Shown piece after piece: positions 25,903 to 34,547 of a stretch of DNA of 64,000 nucleotides. The stretch spans positions 264,863 through 328,862 of the forward strand of contig NZ_SRII01000008.1 in NCBI RefSeq assembly GCF_004684095.1, read 5' to 3'. The first letter of the stretch is position 1; each line of letters begins with the position of its first letter. A program made the translations under genes and the position numbers. This stretch comes from Hymenobacter sp. UV11 (GTDB lineage: Bacteria; Bacteroidota; Bacteroidia; Cytophagales; Hymenobacteraceae). The notes beneath the pieces were generated by a model. The model worked only from the letters and a program-made list of their open reading frames with translations, made no database searches and was not told the origin of the DNA.

Positions 25903-28900
25903 TCAGGCCTTTTCATTTATCAATTCTTCTACCGGCTCGGGGCGCGACTGCGGCGCCTCCTTGGGCTGCGGCTCGCCGGGTTTTGGTGGAGCCTGGGGGC
26001 TGCCCTCGGCCTCCTCCTTTTCAATCTGCTCCTGCGTTTTGGGCGGACCGCTGATGCGCTCCTGCAAGCCTTCAAAAATGATGAAGAGCACGGGAATGAA
26101 AAATACCCCCACCAGCGTGCCAAACAGCATCCCGCCGATGGCGCCCGCCCCGATGCTCTTGTTGCCGTTGGCGCCCGCGCCGCTGGCAAACAGCAGGGGT
26201 AGGAGGCCAAACACGAACGCGAACGAGGTCATCAAAATCGGCCGCAGGCGGGCCTTTGCGCCTTCCAGGGCCGCATCGATGATTTCCAGGCCGTGGTCGC
26301 GCCGCCGCGCCAGCGAAAACTCGATAATCAGAATCGCATTCTTGGCCAGCAGGCCGATGAGCATGATGATGGAAATCTGCAGGTAGATGTTGTTGTCGAT
26401 GCCAAAAATCTTGGCAAACAAGTACGTGCCGCTCAGGCCAATGGGTATCGAAAGTAGCACCGCGAAGGGCAGGATGTAGCTCTCGTACTGCGCGCTCAGC
26501 AGCAGGTACACAAACACCAGCGAGAGCGCGAAAATGTAGAGCGACTGCTGGCCGCTACCCTCCTCCTCGCGGCTGATGCCCGAAAACTCGAAGCCGTAGC
26601 CGGCCGGCAGCTGCTTGGCCACCTCCTGAATGGCCACCAGCGCCTGTCCCGAGCTGGTACCTTCCTTGGGCGAGCCGTTCACCGAAATGGCCGTGAACAG
26701 GTTGAAGCGCGACAGGCTTTCGGGGCCGTAGATGCGGCTCAGGGTCACAAACTCGGTGATGGGCGCCATCAGGCCGCTGGCGTTGCGCACAAATATCTTG
26801 CTCAGGCCGGCCGGGTTGGCGCGGTAGGCGGTATCGGCCTGCACCATCACGCGGTACTGCTTGCCAAACTGGTTGAAGTTGGAAGCGTAGGAGCCGCCGT
26901 AGTACACCTGCATGGCGTTTAGGACGTCCTTTTCCGTAAGGCCAGCTTCCTTCACCTTGGCCACGTTCACCGTGAGCTGGTACTGCGGAAAGCCGGGGTT
27001 AAAGGCCGTACTGGCAAACTGGATTTCGGGCCGCTTATTGAGCTTGGCCAGGAAGTCCTGCGATACCTTGAAGAATTGGTCGGTAGTATGCCCGCCCTTG
27101 TCCTGGAGCTGAAACGTGAAGCCGCCCGTGGCCCCAAAACCCGTAATGGTAGGCTGTGAGATACTGCGAATATCACCCTCTCGAATATGGGCCGTAAGTG
27201 CGGTTATTTTCTTGATAACCGCCTGGTTGTCCATATCCGGTCGTTCGTCCCAGGGCTTGAGGCGCACGATAACCATGCCGTAGGCGCTGCCCGCGCCGGC
27301 CAGGAAATTCTGGCCCGTGATGCGCAGCGTACCCCGCACCGCCGGAATGCTCCGAATCAGGCTATCGACCTCCGTATTCACGGCCGTGGTGCGCTCCAGG
27401 GTGGAGGCGGGGGGTAGGGATACGTTTACGAAAATGGTGCCCATGTCCTCGTTGGGCACGAAGCTGCTGGGCGTGGTCGTCATCAAAAAATACAGCGCCA
27501 CGCCGAAGCCCGCCACGCCCGCCAGCGCCAGCCACTTGCGGCCCACCAGAAACTGCACGGCGCGGGTGTACTTGGCCACCAGCGCGTCGTAAGCCGCATT
27601 AAAAGCCACGCTAAAACGCTGCATCAGCGTCTTTTTCTCAGCTTTTTTATCCTCCTCGTGGTTTGGCGGCAGCAAAAACAGCGCGGCCAGCGCGGGGCAT
27701 AGCGTGAGCGCATTCACGGCCGAAATCAGAATGGCGATGGCCAGCGTTATCCCAAACTGCTTATAGAACACGCCCACCGAGCCCGTAATAAACGTGACGG
27801 GCAAGAACACCGCCGCCATCACCAGCGTGATGCTAACAATGGCCCCGGTTATCTCGCTCATGGCGTCGATGGCGGCCTTGCGCGGCGAGGTGTAGCCACT
27901 CTCCAGCTTGGCGTGCACGGCCTCGACCACCACAATGGCGTCGTCGACCACGATACCAATGGCCAGCACCAACGCAAAGAGCGTCAAGAGGTTAATGCTG
28001 TACCCAAAGAGCTTGAGGAAGAAGAAGGTGCCAATAATCGACACCGGCACCGACACGCCGTGAATAATAGTAGACCGAAAATCCTGCAAGAAGATGAAAA
28101 TCACCAGGAACACCAGCGCGAAGCACTCCAGCAGCGTGTGAATTACTTTGTCAATCGAGGCATCCAGAAAGTCGTTGATATTCACCAGGTTGGTGTAGTG
28201 AATACCAGCCGGAAAGTCCTTCTCCGCCGTTTTCAGTACCGCAATCGACTTCTCAATTACGTCGCGGGCGTTGGAGCCCGGCGTCTGGTTCACCGAAATG
28301 CCCACCGAGGGCTTGCCAAACGTGGCGCTGTTGCTGCTATAAGCCTGCGCGCCCAGCTCAATGCGGGCCACGTCTTTGAGGTGCAGCAGCTGGCCCTTGG
28401 CCGTGCCCTTGAGCACGATGTCGCCAAACTGGTCGGCCGAAATTAGCTTGCCCGTGTACTTAATCACGTACTGGAAGCTCTGGTCTGAGTTTTCGCCAAA
28501 CTTGCCGGGCGCGGCCTCCACGTTCTGGTCGGCGAGGGCGGCCGTCACGTCGGCCGGCGTGAGGCCGTAGATGGCCATCACATCGGGCTTGAGCCACACC
28601 CGCATGGCATAGTCGCGCGAGCCAAACGCGTTGGAGTCGCCTACCCCGTTCACGCGCTTGATTTGGGGCACGATGTTAATCTGGGCGTAGTTCTGCAAAA
28701 ACGTCTGGTCGTAGGCCGGGTTGTCGCTGTAGAGCGCAAATATCAACAGATTGCTGCTCTGGCGCTTGCGCACCGTTACGCCGGCCAGGGTCACCTCCTG
28801 GGGCAAGAGGCTGGTGGCGCTGGCCACGCGGTTCTGCACGTCCACGGCCGCCTGGTCGGGGTCGGTGCCTACGTTGAAATACACTTGAATGCTGCCCGAG

Positions 28901-29157
28901 CCGTCGTTGGTAGCCGAGGAGGTCATGTAGGTCATGCCCTCCACGCCGTTTATCTGCTCCTCCAGCGGCACAATCACGCTCTTGAGCACCACGTCGGCGT
29001 TGGCCCCCGCGTAGCTGGCCGACACCTGCACCGTGGGCGGCGAAATATCGGGGTACTGCGCAATGGGCAGCGACACCAGCCCCAGAATGCCCAGTAGCAC
29101 GATAATAACCGAGATAACGGTAGAGAGCACGGGCCGCTCAATGAATATTCTTAGCAT
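25903..29157 (-). CDS. RND multidrug efflux permease (HAE1/AcrB family)
   Basis: 1084 residues in the inner membrane, an AcrB-type drug/proton antiporter. It starts FIERPVLSTVISVIIVLLG, typical of HAE1. The proton-relay Asp pair lies in GIVVDDAIVVVE (TM4). RPILMTSFAF and the TM10-12 segments follow in the second half. A C-terminal extension of about 45 residues (Glu/Pro/Lys-rich, after FEGLQERISG) goes beyond E. coli AcrB. Drug substrates cannot be predicted. It lies between the adaptor and the outer-membrane factor on the same strand, but 178 bp separate it from the adaptor and hold a large palindrome (29193-29322), which could lower or uncouple its expression. Confidence 0.96.
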   Translation of the reverse strand: MLRIFIERPVLSTVISVIIVLLGILGLVSLPIAQYPDISPPTVQVSASYAGANADVVLKSVIVPLEEQINGVEGMTYMTSSATNDGSGSIQVYFNVGTDPDQAAVDVQNRVASATSLLPQEVTLAGVTVRKRQSSNLLIFALYSDNPAYDQTFLQNYAQINIVPQIKRVNGVGDSNAFGSRDYAMRVWLKPDVMAIYGLTPADVTAALADQNVEAAPGKFGENSDQSFQYVIKYTGKLISADQFGDIVLKGTAKGQLLHLKDVARIELGAQAYSSNSATFGKPSVGISVNQTPGSNARDVIEKSIAVLKTAEKDFPAGIHYTNLVNINDFLDASIDKVIHTLLECFALVFLVIFIFLQDFRSTIIHGVSVPVSIIGTFFFLKLFGYSINLLTLFALVLAIGIVVDDAIVVVEAVHAKLESGYTSPRKAAIDAMSEITGAIVSITLVMAAVFLPVTFITGSVGVFYKQFGITLAIAILISAVNALTLCPALAALFLLPPNHEEDKKAEKKTLMQRFSVAFNAAYDALVAKYTRAVQFLVGRKWLALAGVAGFGVALYFLMTTTPSSFVPNEDMGTIFVNVSLPPASTLERTTAVNTEVDSLIRSIPAVRGTLRITGQNFLAGAGSAYGMVIVRLKPWDERPDMDNQAVIKKITALTAHIREGDIRSISQPTITGFGATGGFTFQLQDKGGHTTDQFFKVSQDFLAKLNKRPEIQFASTAFNPGFPQYQLTVNVAKVKEAGLTEKDVLNAMQVYYGGSYASNFNQFGKQYRVMVQADTAYRANPAGLSKIFVRNASGLMAPITEFVTLSRIYGPESLSRFNLFTAISVNGSPKEGTSSGQALVAIQEVAKQLPAGYGFEFSGISREEEGSGQQSLYIFALSLVFVYLLLSAQYESYILPFAVLLSIPIGLSGTYLFAKIFGIDNNIYLQISIIMLIGLLAKNAILIIEFSLARRRDHGLEIIDAALEGAKARLRPILMTSFAFVFGLLPLLFASGAGANGNKSIGAGAIGGMLFGTLVGVFFIPVLFIIFEGLQERISGPPKTQEQIEKEEAEGSPQAPPKPGEPQPKEAPQSRPEPVEELINEKA

Positions 29158-29192
29158 AAACGAGTTCCTGTGTAATGCACTGTATCAAAGAG

Positions 29193-29322
29193 GTTTGTCA
29201 TTGCGAGCGCAACGAAGTGGAGCGCGGCAATCTTTCCTTTACGCCTGGGGTAGTAATCTCTGTGAAGCGAACGACAAGGAAAGATTGCCGCGCTCCACTC
29301 CGTTGCGCTCGCAATGACAAAC
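29193..29322. repeat. Palindromic element, family B copy 1
   Basis: Arms of 47 bp (29193-29239 and 29276-29322) match with one mismatch and contain TTGTCATTGCGAGCGCAACG. It lies inside the efflux operon, between the adaptor and permease genes. The same core recurs at 60924-61037 with different apical sequence. Confidence 0.93.
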
Positions 29323-29335
29323 GATTATCACGTAT

Positions 29336-30511
29336 TCATCCTTCCATTTTGGTCTTGTCATTCTTCACCACTTTGGGCTTTATTTTCATTCCATCCTTCA
29401 GCCCGCTGATACCCTGGAGCACCACTCGCTGGCCGGCCTTCAGGCCCTTTTGCACCACGAAAGAGGTGCCGTCGGGGGTAGGCGTCACGGTAATGGGGGC
29501 GGCGTAAGCGGCCGTGTCGCGGCCCACCAGGTAGGCAAAACGCTTGCCCTGAAGCTCATAGGTGGCGCTCTGCGGAATGATGAGCGCATTTTTTACGGGC
29601 TGGAAAGTGCGCACCAGGCCGCTGCTGCCACTGCGCAGCAGGCCCTGCGGGTTGGGGAAGGTGGCGCGGAAGCTACTGGCGCCGGTCTCGGTATTAATCT
29701 GGCCAATGGCCGTTTCGACGCGGCCTTTGTGGGCGTATATGCTGCCGTCGGCCAGCACCAGGCTCACATCGGGCACATGCGCGAGCTTGTCCTGCAAGGT
29801 GTTGCCGGGCCGGCGGCGAGCAAAGCTCAGCAGAGCTTTCTCGCTGAGCGAGAAGTAGGCATACACGTTGCCGATGCTCGAAATCGTGGTTAGCGGGTCG
29901 GCGGAAGTGCTGCTCACCAGCGAGCCGATTTTGTTCGGGATGGTGCCCATCACGCCATTCACGGGGCTCGTGATGGTGGTGTAGCCGAGGTTGGTTTGGG
30001 CGTTGGAAAGCGTGGCGCGGGCCTGGGCCAGCGCAGCCTGCTTGCTTTCAAGCGTATACTGGGCGCCCTCCAGCTCGTACTTGCTGATGATGCCGCGCGC
30101 CACCAGCGGCTGCACTTTTTTCACGCCCATGAGGGCGGCGTCCACGTCGGCCTGGGCGGTTTTGATGCCGGCCGCGGCCGTGCGCACGGCCTGCTCATAC
30201 TGCGGCGCTGAGATGTGAAAGAGCTTCTGGCCCTTCTTCACGCTGGCGCCTTCGTCCACATAAATGGCCTCCACGAAGCCATCGACCTTGGGCCGAATCT
30301 CCACATTTTGCTGACCCTGAATAGTGGCCGGGTAGTCCTGAAAGAGCGTTACCGTATCGGGCCGCACCACCAGCACGGGGTAGGATTTTACGGGCTGGGG
30401 GCCACCCTTGCCATCTTTGCCATCGGCGGCAGTGTCTTTCTTGGAGCCGCAGGCAGCCACGCTTAGCAGGGCCAGCAGCCCGGCCGCGAGGCCTGGTAAT
30501 CGAGTTCGCAT
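29336..30511 (-). CDS. RND periplasmic adaptor (membrane fusion protein), lipoprotein
   Basis: 391 residues. Lipobox LLSVAACG at about residue 20, then a Lys/Gly/Asp linker and the HlyD/AcrA fold: lipoyl half VEIRPKVDGFVEAIYVDEGA, helical hairpin with YELEGAQYTLESKQAALAQA, second lipoyl half TTITSPVNGVMG, then the beta-barrel and membrane-proximal domains. It should be anchored to the inner membrane and bridge the permease to the outer-membrane factor. It is the first gene of the operon (adaptor, permease, OMF). No TetR- or AraC-type regulator is adjacent. Confidence 0.94.
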   Translation of the reverse strand: MRTRLPGLAAGLLALLSVAACGSKKDTAADGKDGKGGPQPVKSYPVLVVRPDTVTLFQDYPATIQGQQNVEIRPKVDGFVEAIYVDEGASVKKGQKLFHISAPQYEQAVRTAAAGIKTAQADVDAALMGVKKVQPLVARGIISKYELEGAQYTLESKQAALAQARATLSNAQTNLGYTTITSPVNGVMGTIPNKIGSLVSSTSADPLTTISSIGNVYAYFSLSEKALLSFARRRPGNTLQDKLAHVPDVSLVLADGSIYAHKGRVETAIGQINTETGASSFRATFPNPQGLLRSGSSGLVRTFQPVKNALIIPQSATYELQGKRFAYLVGRDTAAYAAPITVTPTPDGTSFVVQKGLKAGQRVVLQGISGLKDGMKIKPKVVKNDKTKMEG

Positions 30512-30647
30512 CGCCTTATAACGAAAAGGGTAGGAGCCAGGGTCCGGCTTTCAGTCAAAAAGAGACGAAGCCCACAAATATCCCGGCAGACGCCCCTATA
30601 CGGCTGATGATGAGCGAATGATTTAGCAGGGGAAATAACGTCCTTTT

Positions 30648-30689
30648 GCTCACTGCTCACTGCTCACTGCTCACTGCTCACTACTCACT
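30648..30689. repeat. 7-bp tandem repeat
   Basis: Five perfect GCTCACT units (30648-30682) plus a degenerate ACTCACT unit lie just downstream of the small membrane-protein gene's stop (complement at 30692-30694) and upstream of the efflux operon. The unit is too short, with no spacers, to be a CRISPR. Confidence 0.9.
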
Positions 30690-30691
30690 AC

Positions 30692-30922
30692 TTAATGATG
30701 ATGGTGGCCGGGTGGGGTAGGCTTGCCAAACAGGTTGACGAGCGCGCCCACTACGAAGAGCGCCGCCCAGCACACGTAGAGCCACCCGTAGCCCGCCGGT
30801 AGCGGCCGCCGCACCAGGTAGCGAATCAGCAGCTCGGCCCCGCCGCTCATCAGCAGGCCTACGAAGGCAATGAACTGCCAGGAGTTGAACAGGGTGGGGC
30901 GGTAGAGCTTAGCGAAATCCAT
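30692..30922 (-). CDS. Small two-helix membrane protein
   Basis: 76 residues, with two hydrophobic segments (NSWQFIAFVGLLMSGGAELL and YGWLYVCWAALFVVGALVNL) and a C-terminal PPGHHHH tail that is natural, not a tag, since it is genomic and in frame. I do not recognise the family. The start codon is directly joined to the octamer CCCTACCCCC on the sense strand, so no conventional ribosome site is possible. An in-frame start 29 codons upstream would add a Pro-rich stretch and is less likely. It is divergent from the hydrophilic protein at 31052. Confidence 0.65.
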   Translation of the reverse strand: MDFAKLYRPTLFNSWQFIAFVGLLMSGGAELLIRYLVRRPLPAGYGWLYVCWAALFVVGALVNLFGKPTPPGHHHH

Positions 30923-31051
30923 GGGGGTAGGGAAGGGGCGAATCGAAAGACAAAGAAAAAGCAGGGCCGGCGGCCACGGGCCAAACCTCGGGCCGGGGGG
31001 TGCGTACACTGGGTATTACACCCTAACCAGTAACTACGCAAACCCTCCCAC

Positions 31052-31498
31052 ATGATTCTCAGCGACGAGTTATTCGAAGAAGACGGCACCACGCCCAAAA
31101 AGCAGACCCAGCAAACTGACGCGCCCAACCAGAACCCGACCACCAGCATTCCGGCCGGTCATAACGAGGAGCTAGCCAAGCAGCGCGACTACCAGGAAGA
31201 CCAGAGCAATAACAAGCAGAGCGACGACGCCAGCGCCCACCGCAACGTGGGGGCCAACGGCTACACCCAGCGCAGCGACCAGAAAGACCAGCTCGAAAAC
31301 CTGCACATTGGCGGTTCCGAAACCGAGCCCCAGGGTAGCAACAACCACACTACCGTCGGCGAGCAGGCCCAGGGCCCCGGCTTCACCGAGGAAGGCAGCT
31401 ACGAGCTTGGCGCGGGCATTCGGATGCACGACCAGAAGCTCGGCGACGACCACACCAGCGGCCCCGCCCGCAAGCCCCAGGACGAGACGAGTAACTAA
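31052..31498 (+). CDS. Hydrophilic, probably disordered protein of unknown function
   Basis: 148 residues, very rich in Asn, Gln, Asp, Glu, Gly and Thr, with almost no aromatic or aliphatic clusters and no signal peptide. It contains loosely repeated NxxxGxxxxxR/D motifs. Composition like this is seen in desiccation- or stress-induced hydrophilins, but no family motif is recognised, so function is left open. Codon third positions are GC-rich like its neighbours, and the ORF is uninterrupted, so it is probably a real gene. Confidence 0.65.
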   Translation: MILSDELFEEDGTTPKKQTQQTDAPNQNPTTSIPAGHNEELAKQRDYQEDQSNNKQSDDASAHRNVGANGYTQRSDQKDQLENLHIGGSETEPQGSNNHTTVGEQAQGPGFTEEGSYELGAGIRMHDQKLGDDHTSGPARKPQDETSN

Positions 31499-31583
31499 GG
31501 CTTATGCTAGTTGCTGGCTGCCAGTCAATAGCTTATAAGGTGATTAGCTGGCAACAACAACCAGCAGCTGATACTTATTTCCC

Positions 31584-31642
31584 CCGCAAACCGGCCTCCT
31601 GGCTGCCGCCCTCGGGCTGGTGGTCGGGAGGCCGGTTTGCGG
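31584..31642. terminator. Hairpin in gap before CarboxypepD-reg lipoprotein
   Basis: 16-bp perfect arms CCGCAAACCGGCCTCC (31584-31599) and complement (31627-31642) enclose a 27-nt loop. No T-tract follows on the plus strand, but ATTTCCCCC precedes it. It probably marks the 3' end of the 31052 transcript. Confidence 0.5.
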
Positions 31643-31709
31643 CGAGGAGGGGGGTAGGCGCTTTAGGCTTGGGCAATAGCCGCTTATCTTGCTACGCTGT
31701 TTTTCGAGT

Positions 31710-32357
31710 ATGCGAATGAATTCCTTTTTTACGCTGCACAACTTATTGCTTGCTTACCGGCCGGCGGCCGGTGCCGGGCTTGTGGTACGGGGCCTCGCTG
31801 GGGGGCTGCTCGTGGCCGCGCTGGCTAGCTGCAGCCAGCATACCCTGGACGCCACCACCGAAACTCCGGCGGCTCCGGCTACGGCGTCCGCCGTGGTGGC
31901 GACTCCGGCCGCCGACATTGCCAGGCCCGAGGCACCTGCGCAGGTGGCCCTGGCGGTGACAAGCAAACCCGGCGTAGGCCCGGCCAAGCCGCAGGTGGCC
32001 CCATTGCCCGTGGCGGCCCCCGCCCCGGTGCCGGAAGAAGCCCCCGGCGCGGTGACTACTGCGCCCCTGCCCGAGCCGGCTGCGGCCGCCACGCGCACCC
32101 AGGCCGGCCGGGTGCTCGACGAGAGCGGCCGCCCGCTTATCGGGGCTACCGTGATGCTGCGCGGCAGCACCAAAGGCACCAGCACCGACGCCGGTGGCAA
32201 CTACTCGCTCGAAGTGCCCACCGGCGAAAATACTTTCGTAGTGGGCTACGGCGGCTACCAGGATGAGACGGTCGTGAGCCGTGATGCCCAGCCCCTGACC
32301 GTGACGCTCCTGCCTACCCCCGGTAGCAAAGCCCAGAGCCGCCGCGGCCGCCAATAG
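31710..32357 (+). CDS. Lipoprotein with carboxypeptidase-regulatory-like domain
   Basis: 215 residues. A signal with lipobox LAALASCS is followed by a long Ala/Pro/Val-rich, probably extended stretch (about 45-130) and a C-terminal CarboxypepD_reg-like beta domain: AGRVLDESGRPLIGATVMLR, STKGTSTDAGGNYSLEVP, and GYGGYQDETV. The same small domain opens SusC proteins, and in single-domain lipoproteins it probably mediates envelope contacts. The ATG at 31710 is chosen; an in-frame TTG 21 bp upstream exists. An imperfect TATCTTGC lies at 31685-31692. Confidence 0.75.
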   Translation: MRMNSFFTLHNLLLAYRPAAGAGLVVRGLAGGLLVAALASCSQHTLDATTETPAAPATASAVVATPAADIARPEAPAQVALAVTSKPGVGPAKPQVAPLPVAAPAPVPEEAPGAVTTAPLPEPAAAATRTQAGRVLDESGRPLIGATVMLRGSTKGTSTDAGGNYSLEVPTGENTFVVGYGGYQDETVVSRDAQPLTVTLLPTPGSKAQSRRGRQ

Positions 32358-32400
32358 CCAACCAGCCAGGTGAGTTAAAATTATTTTACTAAATAATAGT

Positions 32401-32437
32401 ATTTAAAAAGGTCTGGGCCTGAGGGTGCAGGCCTTTT
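32401..32437 (+). terminator. Terminator after the lipoprotein gene
   Basis: AAAAAGGTCTG and CAGGCCTTTTTT pair (one G-T) around a short GC-rich loop, with a T-run on the 3' side, 50 bp after the stop at 32357. Confidence 0.7.
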
Positions 32438-32542
32438 TTAGTGCTCTGTTTAGACTTCATAAGCTCATGCATATAAGCCAACAAGGCTTGGTGGCAGGCG
32501 TAGAGGGAATACTTTTTCATCTTCTATTCAGCATTGCCTGCC

Positions 32543-33685
32543 ATGCAGCAAACCTATTCTACCAGTGCTTTTTTGCCCCGTGCGGGGCGATTGGCCCACT
32601 TGCTACTGCCGTTGGGGCTGGCCGCCGCCGCGCTGGCCGGCTGTAGCAAGGACGATTCGTCGCCCGCGCGCATTCAGCCCACGGGCAGCAAACCCAGCTA
32701 CGCGCCCACTATTGATGACCAGATGCAGGCCGTGATAGAGCAGTTTGTGGCCTTCAACGACCCGGCGCTGCCCACGCTCTCGGCCCGCCAGGCCCGCATG
32801 GCGCACAGCGTGACCGACGCCGTGAACACGCTGCTGGCCAAAAATGGCCGCGTGCTGCCCAGCCCCAACTCCACGGTGAGCCAGCGCGTGCTGCCCGCCG
32901 GCTATACCGCCGGCTCGGCCCCCGACGGCGTGCCGGTGCGTATTTACACGCCCCTGAATGCGGCGGGCGCGCTGCCCGGCATCGTGTACCTGCACGGCGG
33001 CGGCTGGGTCATTGGCTCGCTCAATGTGTATGAGCCCTCGGCGCAGGCCCTGGCCGAGCGTACTGGCGCCGTGGTAGTATCAGTCGATTACCGGCTGGCT
33101 TCGGAAACGATGAACAAGTTTCCGGCGGCCCACGAAGACGCCTACGCCGCCTACAAGTGGGTGCGTGACAATGCCGCCAGCATCGGCATCAACCCCGCCA
33201 AAATTGCCATTGCCGGCGAAAGTGCGGGCGGCAACATGGCCGCCGCCGTGTGCATTCTGGCCCGTGAGCGCGGCCTGGCGCTGCCCATCCACGAGCTGCT
33301 GGTGTACCCCGTGGCAGACAACAACCTCAACACGGCCTCCTACCAGCAGTACGCCAACGCGGTGCCGCTCAACAAGGCCAATATCGTGTATTTCACGGGC
33401 TTGTACTTTACTACCCCCGCCGATGGCGACAACCGGCTCATTTCGCTCGTCGATGTGGCTGACCTCAAGGGCCTACCCCCCACCACCATCATCGCCGCCG
33501 AAATCGACCCGCTGCAAACCGAAGGCAAGTCATTGGCCGACAAGCTGACTGCCGCCGGCGTGAGTACCACCTATCAGCTGTATCCTGGCACTACCCACGA
33601 GTTTTTTGGCACGTATTCGGTGGTGCCGCCCGCCCGCGACGCGCAGGATTTTGCCGCCACCCGCCTGAAAGCGGCGTTTCAATAA
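32543..33685 (+). CDS. Lipoprotein alpha/beta hydrolase, HSL (GDXG) family
   Basis: 380 residues. Lipobox LAGCSKDD. HSL-family motifs: oxyanion HGGGWVIGS, nucleophile elbow GESAGG, acid in IDPLQTEG, His in THEFFG. This family hydrolyses short-chain acyl esters. The N-terminal part (about 30-130) resembles the alpha-helical cap region of HSL proteins. Export to the outer membrane or periplasm is suggested by the lipobox. The ATG at 32543 is chosen over a TTG three codons earlier. A strong terminator follows at 33712-33746. Confidence 0.88.
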   Translation: MQQTYSTSAFLPRAGRLAHLLLPLGLAAAALAGCSKDDSSPARIQPTGSKPSYAPTIDDQMQAVIEQFVAFNDPALPTLSARQARMAHSVTDAVNTLLAKNGRVLPSPNSTVSQRVLPAGYTAGSAPDGVPVRIYTPLNAAGALPGIVYLHGGGWVIGSLNVYEPSAQALAERTGAVVVSVDYRLASETMNKFPAAHEDAYAAYKWVRDNAASIGINPAKIAIAGESAGGNMAAAVCILARERGLALPIHELLVYPVADNNLNTASYQQYANAVPLNKANIVYFTGLYFTTPADGDNRLISLVDVADLKGLPPTTIIAAEIDPLQTEGKSLADKLTAAGVSTTYQLYPGTTHEFFGTYSVVPPARDAQDFAATRLKAAFQ

Positions 33686-33711
33686 GACCACCAGCGCCTG
33701 TGCAGGCCTCA

Positions 33712-33746
33712 AAAACCCCGGACTGCCCCGCGCAGTCCGGGGTTTT
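33712..33746 (+). terminator. Strong intrinsic terminator
   Basis: A 15-bp perfect stem AAAACCCCGGACTGC (33712-33726) with complement at 33732-33746 and a 5-nt loop, ending in TTTT. Confidence 0.92.
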
Positions 33747-34547
33747 GTGTTACCTAGGGCAGCAGTTTGCTATTGGCCGGCGAAAAGTCGGCCCTCTGCC
33801 AGGTTAGGCACAATTATCAAACTCGGAAACATGTTGATTAAAGTGTTGATTTTTAAAAATTTGAATTAAAAGTATAGCTTGTTAAATAGCGTTGACGCAC
33901 TGGGGTAGGAAGTGCGCTTCAGCCAGTAGAAATGTGCGGGAGATGAAAATTCGTTTTCACTTTTTTCATAATAAAATTTGCAATGCCGGGATTGTCGTTG
34001 TAAGATTGGGCAATGAAGCTGTCCCGCAACGTATTCGTTACCAGGGCCAGCGTACTTTTTTGCCGTACTAGATAAGAGGAGTTTTTCCGTTTGTTGCGCT
34101 AGTTCTGCATCCTGAACCAGTCCAGCGGGCTACCCCCGGTTTGTTGACCGGCTAGCCCCTGCGCCGCCCACCCCGGCTGGTTCCCCGCCGCCCCCGACCT
34201 GGTTCCCACCCGGCAGTCGGCCCGCTACTTTTTCCGCTTAGGAGCACTGCGTCTGGCCGCTGGCCCGCGGCAGTTCATCCGGCGGCCCTACCCCCTCCCT
34301 TTTTGCTTACGCCTGGCGAGTGGCCGGAGCGCGCTCATTTGCGCGCCGGCTAGCCCGCTGTTTTCTCCCACCCGCCGCCCGCGCCGGAAGGTTGGGGTAT
34401 CCCTGCGCACCCCCTGGTTTCTACAGCCAGCTCCCACCCGCAAAAGTTAGGTTAAGCTGCCCGTTTTCGACGGCCCCGTTTGGGGTTGCCTGGCTCGCTA
34501 TGTCCATTTCTCAGTCAGTATTTCCCTTCCTTAAACCCGTTGCCTAC
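33747..34547 (+). promoter_or_regulatory. Long leader region before SusC
   Basis: About 800 bp without a supported gene. The first half (33800-34030) is AT-rich for this genome, which fits a regulatory region; no TAnnTTTG with a correctly spaced TTG was found, and no adjacent ECF sigma/anti-sigma pair is present. The second half is GC-rich, and its apparent in-frame extension of SusC (from 34320) is not SusC-like. A CCCTACCC octamer lies at 34291. Confidence 0.45.

Noticed and set aside
30648..30689. Tandem GCTCACT repeat considered as CRISPR
   Set aside because: The unit is 7 bp, with no spacers and no cas genes nearby.
30692..30706. C-terminal HHHH considered as a cloning tag
   Set aside because: It is within a native genomic ORF, followed by a normal stop, with no vector sequence.
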